A DNA stretch of 64,000 nucleotides from Natranaeroarchaeum sulfidigenes (GTDB lineage: Archaea; Halobacteriota; Halobacteria; Halobacteriales; Natronoarchaeaceae), in NCBI RefSeq assembly GCF_017094485.1, contig NZ_CP064786.1, forward strand, positions 806,001-870,000, written 5' to 3'. Position numbers and translations under genes: made by a program. This document shows, piece after piece, positions 18,029 through 27,467 of this stretch (position 1 is its first letter; every line of letters starts with the position of its first letter). The notes beneath the pieces are model-generated. The model ran no database searches, was not told where the DNA came from, and saw nothing but the letters and a program-made list of their open reading frames with translations.

Positions 18029-21000
18029 CTACATGAACCCGCCGAGCCCCGTCTGCTCCTGGCCGCTTTTGACCTCCGACCAGGAGATATCGAGCGCTTC
18101 GAGAACGCGCTCGATCGGTCCCTTGAGCGTCTTGTCGAGCATCTTCTCGTAGTCGATCTCGAACTCCTCTGGGATCTGATCGTCGTACTCGAAACAGATT
18201 ACGTCCGGGTCGCGTTTGAACTCGCCGTAGAGGAGATCGGTCTGCGGATCGAACCCTTCCTCTCGTTCCATCCGCTCGAAGAAACTCGGATGGACCTTTT
18301 TGAGGTAGAGCCGTTTCGGCTTCGATCCACTGGAGAAGTTCGTCCCCAGCAGCTCGTTGGCGTACTTCGCCCCCCGGACCTGCGCCGTGTCGGTGTCGTA
18401 GTTGTCGAGTTTCTTGCCGATCCCACCGGGGATCCCGATCTCGTCCAGCGAAACCTCGCCAGCCTGCACCTCCTGAATGATGTCGTGGACGTAGGTCTTG
18501 ACGTCCTCGATATCCTCACCGCGGACGATCCGGGTGATCACTTCCAGCTGGACCTCTTTGGTGATCTGGGCAATATCGGAACGCTGGTACTCGAACCCGG
18601 TGATGTCGATGTCGTCGACGTCTTTGCCCTCCTTCCAGACGATGTGGCCCGCGTAGCGTTTCTTCTTGCCCGCCTGGAAGAATCGCCGATAGAGCTTCTC
18701 GAACTCGATCTGGAAGCGGTGCTCGGCAGCGTTCAGCTCGTCACGCGCGAACCGGTCGTACGCGGAATTGATGTGCTCCTCGATCTCGAAGGATTGCTCG
18801 ATGGCGTCGTCAGTTTCGATATCAGGACCGAGTTCGAGCATCACGGAGTCGGTGTTGTGCAGGACGACACCGCCAACCCCGTCGACGAAGTTCTCGTTCT
18901 CGGCAACGCTCAGGTCGTATACGTAGCCGTCGTGTTCGACTTCGCGGACGACAGGCTCTCGGCCCGATCGATAGAACTCACACGTGCGGATCGTGTAGCT
19001 TCCCTTTTCAGACCGGTATTTGAGCGAGTGCTTGCGTCCGCGCTGGGTAAGCAGCATCGAGAGTCCTGCCGCGAGTTCCCGACTCACGGTCTCGTAGTCG
19101 AAGTTCCGTTCGCAATATCCCTCGGAGTACCGCGGGAACTCACGGGAGCCGTCCCCTTCGACGAGGACGTCGATAAACAGGTCCTGAAGCTCCGATGGAA
19201 GATGGAAAACGAAAGAGGGGATACGTTTACCCCTGGATGACTGCCCTGCGAACTCGCGGAAGAACACCGCCGAAAGCTCATTCATCATCTGGAGTTTCAA
19301 CGTCCCGTCGTCGTAGACGTAGTCGTCGCCGTCGTCGGACGCGATAGCACGCTCGTCCCGGCTGTCAGAAGCCGTGATCCCGGCAGTTGCACCCTCGAAC
19401 AGTCTCCGGTAATCGTCCTGAAGTCCTTCTAGCCACTCCCGCCGGGACTCGGCAACCGACGCGCCGAACTTCGCCTCTGTCGTCTCAACTGTCGAGGCGC
19501 TCCCCTCGGAAATGTAGGCGGCGAGCAGGCGGACGAGCGCTCGACCGTCCTCGGAATCGATGTCGATGTGCCGCTGGACAGAGATAGTCGACTCGACGTC
19601 GTCGTGGTGTTCGTGTCCGAACCAGACTCGATTGTCGTCCGCATGGATGCGCTTGGTTTTCGAGATTGCGTTCTCGCTGCCCACACTCCGACCGTCCTCG
19701 TACTCACGGACATATCCGTCAAGCACCTCGTAGACATCGATGGTCTCGATCGGCTCGACCGATGGGACGGTAGGTACACGGAGCGGTTCGTCGACATCCT
19801 CTGGCTTCGCTTCGACGTACTTGCCGTCGTCCTCGACGACGAACGAGTGATCTCGTGTCACCGTCGACTCGCCGAACTTGTGCTGGAGTCGACAGACCGG
19901 TTTGTCCGTTTCGTGACGGATCACGCCCTCGATCGGCTGCCACTCGGCTTCTCCGGTTTCGGACAGCGATAACGCTTCCCAGCCGTCGAGTGTCCGGCGA
20001 TCCTTCCCGGTCGTCGCTGTAGCGACTGTCCCGCCGTCAGCACTGATGAGAACCTCGCCAGCGGCGTCGAGATCGCTTCCCGTCTCGAACAACTCTTCGA
20101 TCGGCCTGATTCGAACGGCTCCGGTGGGGTCCCGCACCACGATCGGTCGATCACCGGTGACACTATCCCCATATGTCACATCGTAGTCAAGTTCGTTCGC
20201 AGCCTCTTCGGTGAACTCGATTACCTCACGTCCCGTTGCAGTCACTGCTGCACCCATTTCCTTGTCGTACAGACGGAACCGATCCCATCCCAGAACACCG
20301 TAGAGCGAATTCATAATAACCTTGACAGCTCCCTGCTGCTGGTCGTATCTGGCGTAGGCCTCGCTGTCGGGATCGTGCTCGTTCCGGAGCTCTTTCTTGT
20401 TCTCGCGTTCGGTCAGCAGTTCGTCGACCATCTCCCGGATGATCCCGTCCGGCTCCTTGCGGAAGTGCGTCCCGTTGGGTGCACGGTAGGTCTCGTCACC
20501 GTACTCGTCGGGATCTACTTTCGTCTCGGGCGAGGCGTTTGTCGTCACCATGCACATGGGGTATAGACTCTTCAGGTCAAGCACGGTGACGTTTTCTTTA
20601 ACACCGGTAATCGGGTCAAAGACGGCACCTCCCTCGTAATCCTCCCCCTCGTGTTTCCCTTTTGAGGGAAGCGAGAAATTGCCGTGTACCTTGTGCAGGA
20701 CGTACATGTCGACTGCGTCGCCGGGTGTCGGTGCGTCTTCAAGCTTGCAGCCGACGAACGTTCGGACCTCGTCCCAGAACTCGACGATATTCTGTTTGCG
20801 ATCCAGTTCGACACAAAGTTCGACGTCCCGGAGGTTGTACTCTAGAAGCTGTTCGGGATCGTCCTCCCAGAGATCGCCGATATCACCGGTGTACCGTTCC
20901 TTGCCGACGCCGAGCTCCTGTTCGCCGACGGCGTCGAGCCGGTAAGATTCGAGCTCGGTGAACTGGGTGCGCTTGTAGGCATAGAGCAGATCGAAGACGA

Positions 21001-22078
21001 CCCGTCCCTTGATATCCGGGCCGCCCCACCCACCGGCCCAGACTTCGCCAACGCGGGAGAGGCGATCGTACGAGAGGCCGAGATTCTCGAGTCGGTTGAC
21101 CAGATACGGCGCGTCGAAGTCCTCGAAGTTCCAGCCCGTGAGGACGTCCGGATCGGTGTCTCCGAGATAGTCCAGAAACGCCTCCAGCAGCGCCTCCTCG
21201 CTGTCGAACGTTCTGACCTCGTAGTCGGCCTCGTCGGTGAGCGGATCGTAGCCCTCCAGGGCGTCTGGAGCATCGACGCCGCCGACCGGTGCGTCGTAGA
21301 GCCAGAGGATGTACTCGTCGTCGTAGGAGTCGTGGCTCGCCAGACAGATGATCGGCTGTTCGGCGTCCTCGGGTTCGGGGAAGCCGTGTCGGTCGTCGAC
21401 CTCCAGGTCGAACGTGTTGACGCGCGGTGTCGCGGTCATCTCGGCCGCCTCGACTTCCTCGTGGGCGACGATCAACGCACCCTCCTCGTCCCGGCGCACA
21501 GGCACCTCGACGCCGCTCTGAATGTCTTTGTCGATCAGGAACCGGTTCGGAAAGAGAATGTCGGCCTCGTAGTGATCGAACTCGTCACGGACCTCCCCGA
21601 CGTCCCGCGGCGTTCGGCCGTAGATTTTCGTGAGGTGTTCCCCGCGAATGCTCTCGAAGGGCTCGCCGTTCTCGTCGGTCTCGTCGGAGTCGACCAGGCC
21701 GTCGTACTCCTCTTCGGGTGGGCGTTCGAGGGTATCTGTAGGAGCATAGAAGTACGGCTGGAAGCCGAGCACTCTGACGTGATGTGGGTCGTCGTCCTCG
21801 TCCCGGCCGAACACGTTGATGATGGGCCGCTCGTGTTGCCCTCGCCCCGCGATCGTGTAATCGATCTGCATCACGGAGAGCCGTATCGTCTCGGCTGGTT
21901 CGCCGTACCGAGCATCGAGGCCGTCCCGCGTCGGATCGATCGTTTCGATCCCGCTTCCGTCGCCGTCTCCGGCCACAGCCCGGGCTTCCGCGGCGAGATC
22001 CCGCTCGTCGTCGCTGGAGGACGAGTCATCCTCCCCCAAACCGAACTCGGCAAGTCCCGTCTGCCCGTCGTCAGTCAT
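18029..22078 (-). CDS. polB: Family B DNA polymerase (PolB) with intein
   Basis: The 1349-residue product is a 912-residue polymerase interrupted by a 437-residue intein. Exonuclease motifs are NTFDLEVDD (Exo I), LTGWNFEDFDAPYLV (Exo II) and YNLRDVELC (Exo III). Polymerase motifs are VLDLKSLYPM (A), KVIMNSLYGVLGW (B) and motif C, which is split as YGD|TDS around the intein. The replicative polymerase therefore works only after protein splicing restores YGDTDS. The acidic N-terminal 50 residues and a Pro/Gly-rich C-terminal end (GQEQTGLGGFM, a PIP-like tail) are typical of haloarchaeal PolB; the tail probably binds PCNA. The ATG at 22078 starts an acidic leader. Confidence 0.95.
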   Translation of the reverse strand: MTDDGQTGLAEFGLGEDDSSSSDDERDLAAEARAVAGDGDGSGIETIDPTRDGLDARYGEPAETIRLSVMQIDYTIAGRGQHERPIINVFGRDEDDDPHHVRVLGFQPYFYAPTDTLERPPEEEYDGLVDSDETDENGEPFESIRGEHLTKIYGRTPRDVGEVRDEFDHYEADILFPNRFLIDKDIQSGVEVPVRRDEEGALIVAHEEVEAAEMTATPRVNTFDLEVDDRHGFPEPEDAEQPIICLASHDSYDDEYILWLYDAPVGGVDAPDALEGYDPLTDEADYEVRTFDSEEALLEAFLDYLGDTDPDVLTGWNFEDFDAPYLVNRLENLGLSYDRLSRVGEVWAGGWGGPDIKGRVVFDLLYAYKRTQFTELESYRLDAVGEQELGVGKERYTGDIGDLWEDDPEQLLEYNLRDVELCVELDRKQNIVEFWDEVRTFVGCKLEDAPTPGDAVDMYVLHKVHGNFSLPSKGKHEGEDYEGGAVFDPITGVKENVTVLDLKSLYPMCMVTTNASPETKVDPDEYGDETYRAPNGTHFRKEPDGIIREMVDELLTERENKKELRNEHDPDSEAYARYDQQQGAVKVIMNSLYGVLGWDRFRLYDKEMGAAVTATGREVIEFTEEAANELDYDVTYGDSVTGDRPIVVRDPTGAVRIRPIEELFETGSDLDAAGEVLISADGGTVATATTGKDRRTLDGWEALSLSETGEAEWQPIEGVIRHETDKPVCRLQHKFGESTVTRDHSFVVEDDGKYVEAKPEDVDEPLRVPTVPSVEPIETIDVYEVLDGYVREYEDGRSVGSENAISKTKRIHADDNRVWFGHEHHDDVESTISVQRHIDIDSEDGRALVRLLAAYISEGSASTVETTEAKFGASVAESRREWLEGLQDDYRRLFEGATAGITASDSRDERAIASDDGDDYVYDDGTLKLQMMNELSAVFFREFAGQSSRGKRIPSFVFHLPSELQDLFIDVLVEGDGSREFPRYSEGYCERNFDYETVSRELAAGLSMLLTQRGRKHSLKYRSEKGSYTIRTCEFYRSGREPVVREVEHDGYVYDLSVAENENFVDGVGGVVLHNTDSVMLELGPDIETDDAIEQSFEIEEHINSAYDRFARDELNAAEHRFQIEFEKLYRRFFQAGKKKRYAGHIVWKEGKDVDDIDITGFEYQRSDIAQITKEVQLEVITRIVRGEDIEDVKTYVHDIIQEVQAGEVSLDEIGIPGGIGKKLDNYDTDTAQVRGAKYANELLGTNFSSGSKPKRLYLKKVHPSFFERMEREEGFDPQTDLLYGEFKRDPDVICFEYDDQIPEEFEIDYEKMLDKTLKGPIERVLEALDISWSEVKSGQEQTGLGGFM
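18854..20164 (-). other. PolB intein at motif C (pol-c site) with LAGLIDADG-type homing endonuclease
   Basis: Residues 639-1075 of the PolB precursor. It begins with Ser1 (SVTGDRPIVV) and ends VVLHN, followed by extein Thr, so the splice junctions YGD/S and HN/T are canonical. Block B is STVTRDHSFVV, with the TXXH-type His. Two dodecapeptide motifs of a DOD endonuclease are visible: LVRLLAAYISEGS and LQDLFIDVLVEGDGS, each with its acidic residue (Glu), so the nuclease may be active. Blocks F/G are DGYVYDLSVAENENF and GGVVLHN. Family knowledge: pol-c is a recurrent intein site in archaeal PolB genes. Confidence 0.95.
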
Positions 22079-22201
22079 GTCCGTCCGGTAGGTCCCCCTC
22101 CGTTAAAAACCACCGCAATCCACCAGTACGGAGGCCGATGTCGCACCCAGTAGGGACACTCTTGCCGGTGGGCTTTTGTCAATACTGGCTGATTCCCAGG
22201 T

Positions 22202-22660
22202 ATGGCCGGCAAGTACTACGAGGAATTCGAGGTCGGCGAGCGAATCGTACACGAGAAACGACGGACGATAAGTGAGAGCGACAACCAGCGGTTTTGCGAC
22301 CTGACGATGAACCAACAGCCGCTCCATCTCGACGCCGAGTTTGCCGCCGAGACGGAGTTCGGCGAGCGCGTGGTCAACGGACTGTACACGATGAGCCTCG
22401 CCGTCGGGCTGACCATCCCCGAGACGACGGACGGGACGATCGTTGCGAACCTCGCCTACGACGACGTCGAGCATCTTGCCCCGGTGTTCCACGGCGATAC
22501 GATCCGCGCGGAGACGACTGTCACGGACAAGCGAGAGACCAGCGACGGCGAGCGTGGGATCGTCGCAATGGCTGTAGCGGTGTTCAATCAGGACGACGAG
22601 GAGGTCTGTCGGTTCAAGCGGACGGTCCTCTCGGAGAAGCGTCCGGACAGCACATCGTGA
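22202..22660 (+). CDS. MaoC-like hot-dog dehydratase
   Basis: 152 residues. The MaoC/(R)-hydratase signature appears as DNQRFCDLTMNQQPLHLD (hydratase catalytic Asp and His region) followed by FGERVVNGLYTMSLAVGL. The single hot-dog domain, without an SDR or acyl-carrier fusion, suggests a homodimeric enoyl-CoA hydratase or dehydratase acting on CoA thioesters; its substrate is not determined by sequence. It is divergent from polB, with about 120 bases between starts. Haloarchaea use such enzymes in polyhydroxyalkanoate and methylaspartate-cycle chemistry, but no partner gene is adjacent. Confidence 0.75.
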   Translation: MAGKYYEEFEVGERIVHEKRRTISESDNQRFCDLTMNQQPLHLDAEFAAETEFGERVVNGLYTMSLAVGLTIPETTDGTIVANLAYDDVEHLAPVFHGDTIRAETTVTDKRETSDGERGIVAMAVAVFNQDDEEVCRFKRTVLSEKRPDSTS

Positions 22661-22797
22661 ATTAACGGATCACACCGTATTCGGGGAATACTGGTGTAAT
22701 ATACAAATACAACTCCGAAGTAGACGGAAGAAATTAAATCTGTGAAGTAATTGATTACCATAATTATTATCAGTCCGTAGTCTAACTGGGTGGTACA
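22661..22797 (+). promoter_or_regulatory. AT-rich promoter region of the secreted amylase
   Basis: About 137 bases of strongly AT-rich sequence (for example ccataattattatcag near 22758-22773) directly upstream of the GTG at 22798. Several TATA-like hexamers occur, the best about 27-35 nt before the start. It contains no other gene. Confidence 0.5.
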
Positions 22798-25683
22798 GTG
22801 CAACGTAGAACATTCATCACCAGTCTCGCCGCTGTCGCCGGTTTGACGGCAACCGGTGTCCCCGCCGCTGCGGACCACACGGAGAACCGATCGGAGCTCG
22901 ATCTGGAGACAGACGACGGCTCTCATCACCCCGGCCCCCCACGGTTTACACATAAGGGACGCGGATTCGTCAACCCGAACTTCGATGAGGAAAATATCCG
23001 GGACGACCTCGCGCCACGGAACCCGGACGGCGACGCAGAGTACTCCTGGTCGGTCGTCGATGCCCCGGCTGACTCCTCGGCAACCCCCACTGACGCCGCG
23101 GTCGCCGAGTTCGAGCCGGACGTTCCGGGCGAGTATACCCTCGAACTCGACGCGCCCGACGGTACACACGAGCTGACGGTCCGTGTCTTCCCCGAGGAAG
23201 ACGAGGACGATCCACGTCCGCGCGTGGATCTCGATGCCGAAGTCGTCGAGGGACAGGTCCTGCTCTCGGCGAATGCGATGGCCCCAGACCGCGAGGATGT
23301 CATCGACGAGCAGGTCGACGTTGAGTTCTACGTCGACGATCGGGACAAAGACGTGCTCGCAGGCAACGGGACGATCTCCGCGTCGGAGATCACCGACCCG
23401 GTCCGGGTCCACGCCGTCGCGGTCGGTGACCGCCATTCCGTTGCGGACATGATCAAGCTCGTTCCCGAGGGTGACGATTTGCACGTCGAACACCCGTACA
23501 AAGCTCCTGACTGGGTCGAAAACTCGATTATCTACTCCATTTTCACGCGGCGCTTCCCCGAACAGGAGCTCGACGGCGAAACGATCGCCACGGACGACAC
23601 GCCCGGATTCGACGAGATTGCCGGCAGACTCGACCATCTCGACGAGCTCGGCGTCGACGTTCTGTGGATGACGCCCTTTGTGCCGACCGACCGCGGGTTC
23701 GGAACGCCAGAGGCGGAAGGCGGCCCCCACGGGTACCACAAGACCGACTACTTCGACGTCGATCCGGATCTCGGAACGATGGAAGACTTCGAGAACCTGG
23801 TCGACGAGGCACACGACCGCGACATCAAGGTCGTCTTCGACCTCGTCATCAACCACGCCTCCGAGAATCATCCGTTCTTCCAGGCGGCGCTCGACGAGAG
23901 CCACGAAGAGCATGAAAAGTACTACGACTGGTTCCGCTGGGACGATGACGGCAACCGCGAGGCGTACTACGGCTGGGACGGGATCCCGAACCTCGATCAC
24001 GAAAACCCTGAAGTCCGCGAGTGGTGTCTCGACGTCGTCGACTTCTGGGCACCCAAAGTCGATGGCTTTCGCGCCGACATCGCGTGGGGCGTGCCAAACC
24101 ACTTCTGGAAGGAGATTTACCAGCGGGTCACCGAGTACGACTCCGACTTCTTCATGCTCGACGAGACGCTGCCGTACGACGAAGAGTTCGGTGCGGGCGG
24201 CTTCGACGTCCACTACGACAACCACCTCCACGGCGCGCTCGGCGCTGCTGCGGAAGGAACGGCAGAGGAAGTCCTCGAAGCCTACGAGGACCGGTTCCGG
24301 AACGGCGCACATCCCGAGTCGCTGTTCATGCAGTACATAGAGAACCACGACACGGACCGGTATCTCGAACAGCACGGCTTCATGGCACAGCTGGCTGCCG
24401 GGACGGCGACGTTTACCCTCCCCGGCGTCCCGATGATCTACTACGGGCAGGAGACTGGCCTGACCGACTGGCGTGAGCCGATGAACTGGGGCGACTTCGA
24501 CGAGAACACCTTGGAGTTCTACCAGCAGCTCGTCGACCTGCGCAAGTCCCATCCCGCCCTCCAGCATCACGCCCGGGTCGAACGGATCGACTACGAAGCG
24601 GATTCGGACTCCACGCTCGCGTACGCACGCTACGATCCCGAGACGGATCGACGCGTCGTCGTCTTGCTCGATTTCAGTGACGACACACAGACCGTCCGGA
24701 TCGGCGATTACGTCGAATCGGAAAACCTCATCACTGGCGACGATGCCGGGCTCGAGGTCAATGAGGAACACGAGTACGTCGAGATCGATGTCCCGACTGG
24801 AATCGTCCTCGAAGCCGACGAGCCGACCGACTTCAGCCTGCCGGGGAACGTCATCGCGGAGTTCGAACAGCCCGAAGGAACTGATTTCGGTCCGGGCAAC
24901 TACACCTACCCCGGTACGGAAGAGATCCCCGAAGGCGAGTTCGATCTCGCGGGCGTAACCATTGAAGAAACAGACGAGACGTTCCGTTTCGAGTTCGAGT
25001 TCCATAACGAGGTGTCGAACCCATGGGACAACGACAGCGGCGTCTCACACCAGCACATTCAGGTATATCTCAACGATCCGGAGGTCGACGACGGGGAAAC
25101 GGAGGCCCGAACCGGCGTCAACGCCGAACTCGCCGCACCGTACCAGCACGTCCTGACCGCCGGGCCGGGGGAACACACAGTCTACGATGCCGACGGCGAC
25201 ATCGTCGGTGAGGAGGGCGACTACAGCTACGATCCCGACGAGGATCCGAACACTATCGTCGTCGAGTTCGACAAGCACGCGATCGATTACCTGCCCGAAG
25301 CCGGTATGGCCGTGATCGTCATGAGCTACGACGGCTACGGTGACGGCGGCGTCCGGGCAGTCGAATCCGAGGCCAGCGAGTGGCAGTTCGGCGGCGCGGA
25401 ACACGGCACGGCCCCGAACGTCATCGATCTACTGACTGCCGAGGACGTCGACAACGAGGACGCACTCGCGTACGACGAGGACAATTACGCACAGATCCCC
25501 TACGTCGCGCTCGGTGACGAAGAGATCGACGAGGAAGACGGAGAGGAGGAAGACGACGACGCTGACGACGAGGACGATGGACTGCCCGGCTTCGGCGTCG
25601 CTGCCGGTGCGGCGGGCGTCGCTGGCGGGGCGGTATACGCCGCGAACCGCGTGCTCGGTGCCGACGAAAACACAGAGGAGTAA
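22798..25683 (+). CDS. Secreted GH13 alpha-amylase family enzyme with Tat signal, glucodextranase-like C domain and PGF-CTERM-like anchor
   Basis: 961 residues from a GTG start. Residues 2-25 are a Tat signal (QRRTFITSLAAVAG). An immunoglobulin-like N domain fills about 40-230, as in neopullulanase/cyclomaltodextrinase-type enzymes. The GH13 barrel follows: region I DLVINHASENH, region II GFRADIAWG with nucleophile D427, general acid E456 in FMLDETL, and D518 in NHDTD. Residues about 690-900 resemble the glucodextranase C-terminal binding module (SNPWDNDSGVSHQHIQVYL). An acidic linker and LPGFGVAAGAAGVAGGAVY then basic residues form a PGF-CTERM-type tail, normally cut and lipid-linked by archaeosortase A. 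The predicted role is starch, pullulan or cyclodextrin hydrolysis at the cell surface. It has no adjacent sugar transporter. Confidence 0.88.
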   Translation: MQRRTFITSLAAVAGLTATGVPAAADHTENRSELDLETDDGSHHPGPPRFTHKGRGFVNPNFDEENIRDDLAPRNPDGDAEYSWSVVDAPADSSATPTDAAVAEFEPDVPGEYTLELDAPDGTHELTVRVFPEEDEDDPRPRVDLDAEVVEGQVLLSANAMAPDREDVIDEQVDVEFYVDDRDKDVLAGNGTISASEITDPVRVHAVAVGDRHSVADMIKLVPEGDDLHVEHPYKAPDWVENSIIYSIFTRRFPEQELDGETIATDDTPGFDEIAGRLDHLDELGVDVLWMTPFVPTDRGFGTPEAEGGPHGYHKTDYFDVDPDLGTMEDFENLVDEAHDRDIKVVFDLVINHASENHPFFQAALDESHEEHEKYYDWFRWDDDGNREAYYGWDGIPNLDHENPEVREWCLDVVDFWAPKVDGFRADIAWGVPNHFWKEIYQRVTEYDSDFFMLDETLPYDEEFGAGGFDVHYDNHLHGALGAAAEGTAEEVLEAYEDRFRNGAHPESLFMQYIENHDTDRYLEQHGFMAQLAAGTATFTLPGVPMIYYGQETGLTDWREPMNWGDFDENTLEFYQQLVDLRKSHPALQHHARVERIDYEADSDSTLAYARYDPETDRRVVVLLDFSDDTQTVRIGDYVESENLITGDDAGLEVNEEHEYVEIDVPTGIVLEADEPTDFSLPGNVIAEFEQPEGTDFGPGNYTYPGTEEIPEGEFDLAGVTIEETDETFRFEFEFHNEVSNPWDNDSGVSHQHIQVYLNDPEVDDGETEARTGVNAELAAPYQHVLTAGPGEHTVYDADGDIVGEEGDYSYDPDEDPNTIVVEFDKHAIDYLPEAGMAVIVMSYDGYGDGGVRAVESEASEWQFGGAEHGTAPNVIDLLTAEDVDNEDALAYDEDNYAQIPYVALGDEEIDEEDGEEEDDDADDEDDGLPGFGVAAGAAGVAGGAVYAANRVLGADENTEE

Positions 25684-25718
25684 GAGCGTCGGTTCCTCGT
25701 TTCGTCGCCGATTCTCTG

Positions 25719-26321
25719 TTACTGGACGCCAGTCGTCGTGACGGCCGCCGCTGACGACCCATCATTATGCCAGTAGTCGAGCGGTTCACCCCACGCCACA
25801 GGTGGAATCTCGTCATCGCCGTCGTCTGCCGCTTCGACCTCCCGCTGGAGATCCTGCGCGTCGAAATCCGGTTCGCGGGTAAGTCGTTCGACCAGTGCTG
25901 GCGTGACGGCGATTCGGCACTTGTCCGGCTGTCTCACCCAGGTGTCCTCGTCCTGGACCAAATGGATGTCGTAGTTCCGGACGTGGGTATCGGTGTACTC
26001 CGGATGGACCGCTTCGAGAACGCCCGCGGCGATCCGATAGCCGGTCGCACGATCCGGCTCGTCGTCAGTATCCAGCGTGACTTCGATAATCGGGACAACG
26101 ATCGGATCGCCATCTCGATGCGTATTCACCTCTGGTGTCTTATGGACGCTCGGTGGTTCCGCAACGAGATCCGCGTCCCGACCCAGTGCTACTGTCTCCA
26201 GTGCGGACTGTGCGGCCTTCGTCGATTCCGAGGTCGTGTCCCAGTCCGGAACGTATATGAAGAGAACAATCAGGACCAACAGGAGTACGACGCCACCAGC
26301 GATCAATATCCCGGTCGTCAT
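25719..26321 (-). CDS. Membrane-anchored hypothetical protein
   Basis: 200 residues. A single N-terminal hydrophobic helix (ILIAGGVVLLLVLIVLFIYV, residues 5-24) is followed by an acidic domain facing outside. That domain has phrases such as VVPIIEVTLDTDDEPDRATGYR and IAVTPALVERLTREPDFD, and no known catalytic motif. It may be a lipoprotein-like accessory of the divergent metallo-beta-lactamase gene at 26436, with which it shares a 114-base promoter region. A TATA-like aattatatt around 26344-26352 supports leaderless transcription from about 26322. Function unknown. Confidence 0.65.
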   Translation of the reverse strand: MTTGILIAGGVVLLLVLIVLFIYVPDWDTTSESTKAAQSALETVALGRDADLVAEPPSVHKTPEVNTHRDGDPIVVPIIEVTLDTDDEPDRATGYRIAAGVLEAVHPEYTDTHVRNYDIHLVQDEDTWVRQPDKCRIAVTPALVERLTREPDFDAQDLQREVEAADDGDDEIPPVAWGEPLDYWHNDGSSAAAVTTTGVQ

Positions 26322-26405
26322 GGTGCGGTATTTATTCGATCAGAATATAATTCCTTTGCAGTCGTACGGAAAATCAACGTCTCTGGAGTCGAGAAACGCC
26401 CGGAG

Positions 26406-26411
26406 GTTTAT
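26406..26411 (+). promoter_or_regulatory. TATA-like box of the metallo-beta-lactamase lipoprotein gene
   Basis: GTTTAT, about 27 nt upstream of the ATG at 26436, places transcription start on the start codon and supports that ATG over the longer open frame. Confidence 0.5.
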
Positions 26412-26435
26412 GCGACAGAGTACCGTCAAAAGGGT

Positions 26436-27467
26436 ATGCACCGCGGGCTCCTCGTCGTCTGCGTCAGCCTCCTGCTCGTCACGGCAGGCTGTGTCGGCGA
26501 CATCCCCGTCGATGCAGCCGATGATGAACAGACCGCGTCCCTCGGCGATACCGAGGACGAAGCGACCGAGCCGCTCGACGACGCCGTCGAGATCCACCAT
26601 ATCGACGTCGGACAGGCCGACGCGACCCTGCTGATCGAACCCGGAGGTGAAACGATGCTGATCGACACCGGAGACTGGCGACAGGACGGTGAGGAAGTCC
26701 TCGCCTATCTCGACGAACAGGATGTCGAGCGGATCGATCACCTCGTGGCGACCCACGGCCATGCCGACCACATCGGCGGCCACGAGGCGGTGATCGATTA
26801 CTACGAGGAAGACGCAGAGGGGATCGGAACAGCCTACGACAGCGGTGTTGCACATACCTCCGCGACATACGATCGGTATCTCGATGCTGTCGAGCGCCAC
26901 GACGTCGATCTTCGTACTGTCGAGGACGGCGATAGCTTCGCGTTCGGCGAGACGACCGTCGAGGTATACAACCCTCCTGCAGGCGATTCAGGTACTGATC
27001 TTCACGAGAACAGCGTTACGCTGTCGGTCGAAATCGGCGGGACGAGCTATCTTACGACCGGAGACGCCGAACAGGACGCCGAACAGCGCATGGTCGACGC
27101 GCACGGCGATGAACTCGATGCTGAACTCTATCAGGCCGGCCATCACGGCTCCTCGACCAGTTCGACCGAGCCGTTCCTGGATGCCGTCAAGCCCGAGGTT
27201 GCCGTGATCTCCAGCGCGCTCGATAGCCAGTACGGTCATCCCCACGACGAGGTCATGGAGTCGTTCGCCGGTCGTGACATCGAGACCTACTGGACCGGCG
27301 TCCACGGAGATATCGTAGTTTATACTGATGGCGAGGAGACGACCGTCACGACCGAACACGACGAGACCACCGACCCTGCCGAGCTGGTAGAACACAAGCC
27401 CGAGGACGACACGGCGGCGATCACATCACCGGACACTCAAGCCCCTGTCGTGGCTAGTATCCACTGA
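26436..27467 (+). CDS. ComEC-type metallo-beta-lactamase lipoprotein
   Basis: 343 residues. The signal MHRGLLVVCVSLLLVTAGC ends in a lipobox, so it is probably a lipid-anchored exported protein. The catalytic domain from about residue 50 has the MBL metal motif THGHADHIGGH, a GDAEQDAEQR turn and GHHGSSTSS, the set that defines the ComEC/Rec2-like subgroup of extracellular MBL proteins (nuclease or phosphodiesterase-like). The start is supported by the TATA box at 26406. It overlaps the next gene by one base (TGATG), forming a two-gene operon with a DUF3006-type protein, a combination common in haloarchaea and Bacillota. Confidence 0.82.
   Translation: MHRGLLVVCVSLLLVTAGCVGDIPVDAADDEQTASLGDTEDEATEPLDDAVEIHHIDVGQADATLLIEPGGETMLIDTGDWRQDGEEVLAYLDEQDVERIDHLVATHGHADHIGGHEAVIDYYEEDAEGIGTAYDSGVAHTSATYDRYLDAVERHDVDLRTVEDGDSFAFGETTVEVYNPPAGDSGTDLHENSVTLSVEIGGTSYLTTGDAEQDAEQRMVDAHGDELDAELYQAGHHGSSTSSTEPFLDAVKPEVAVISSALDSQYGHPHDEVMESFAGRDIETYWTGVHGDIVVYTDGEETTVTTEHDETTDPAELVEHKPEDDTAAITSPDTQAPVVASIH

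Noticed and set aside
18199-19797. Long minus-strand and plus-strand frames inside polB
   Set aside because: They are out-of-frame shadows of PolB and its intein with no matching motifs.
26479-26900. Minus-strand frames opposite the metallo-beta-lactamase gene
   Set aside because: They are antisense shadows: the plus strand has the complete HXHXDH motif and a lipobox, while these products have no recognisable motif.
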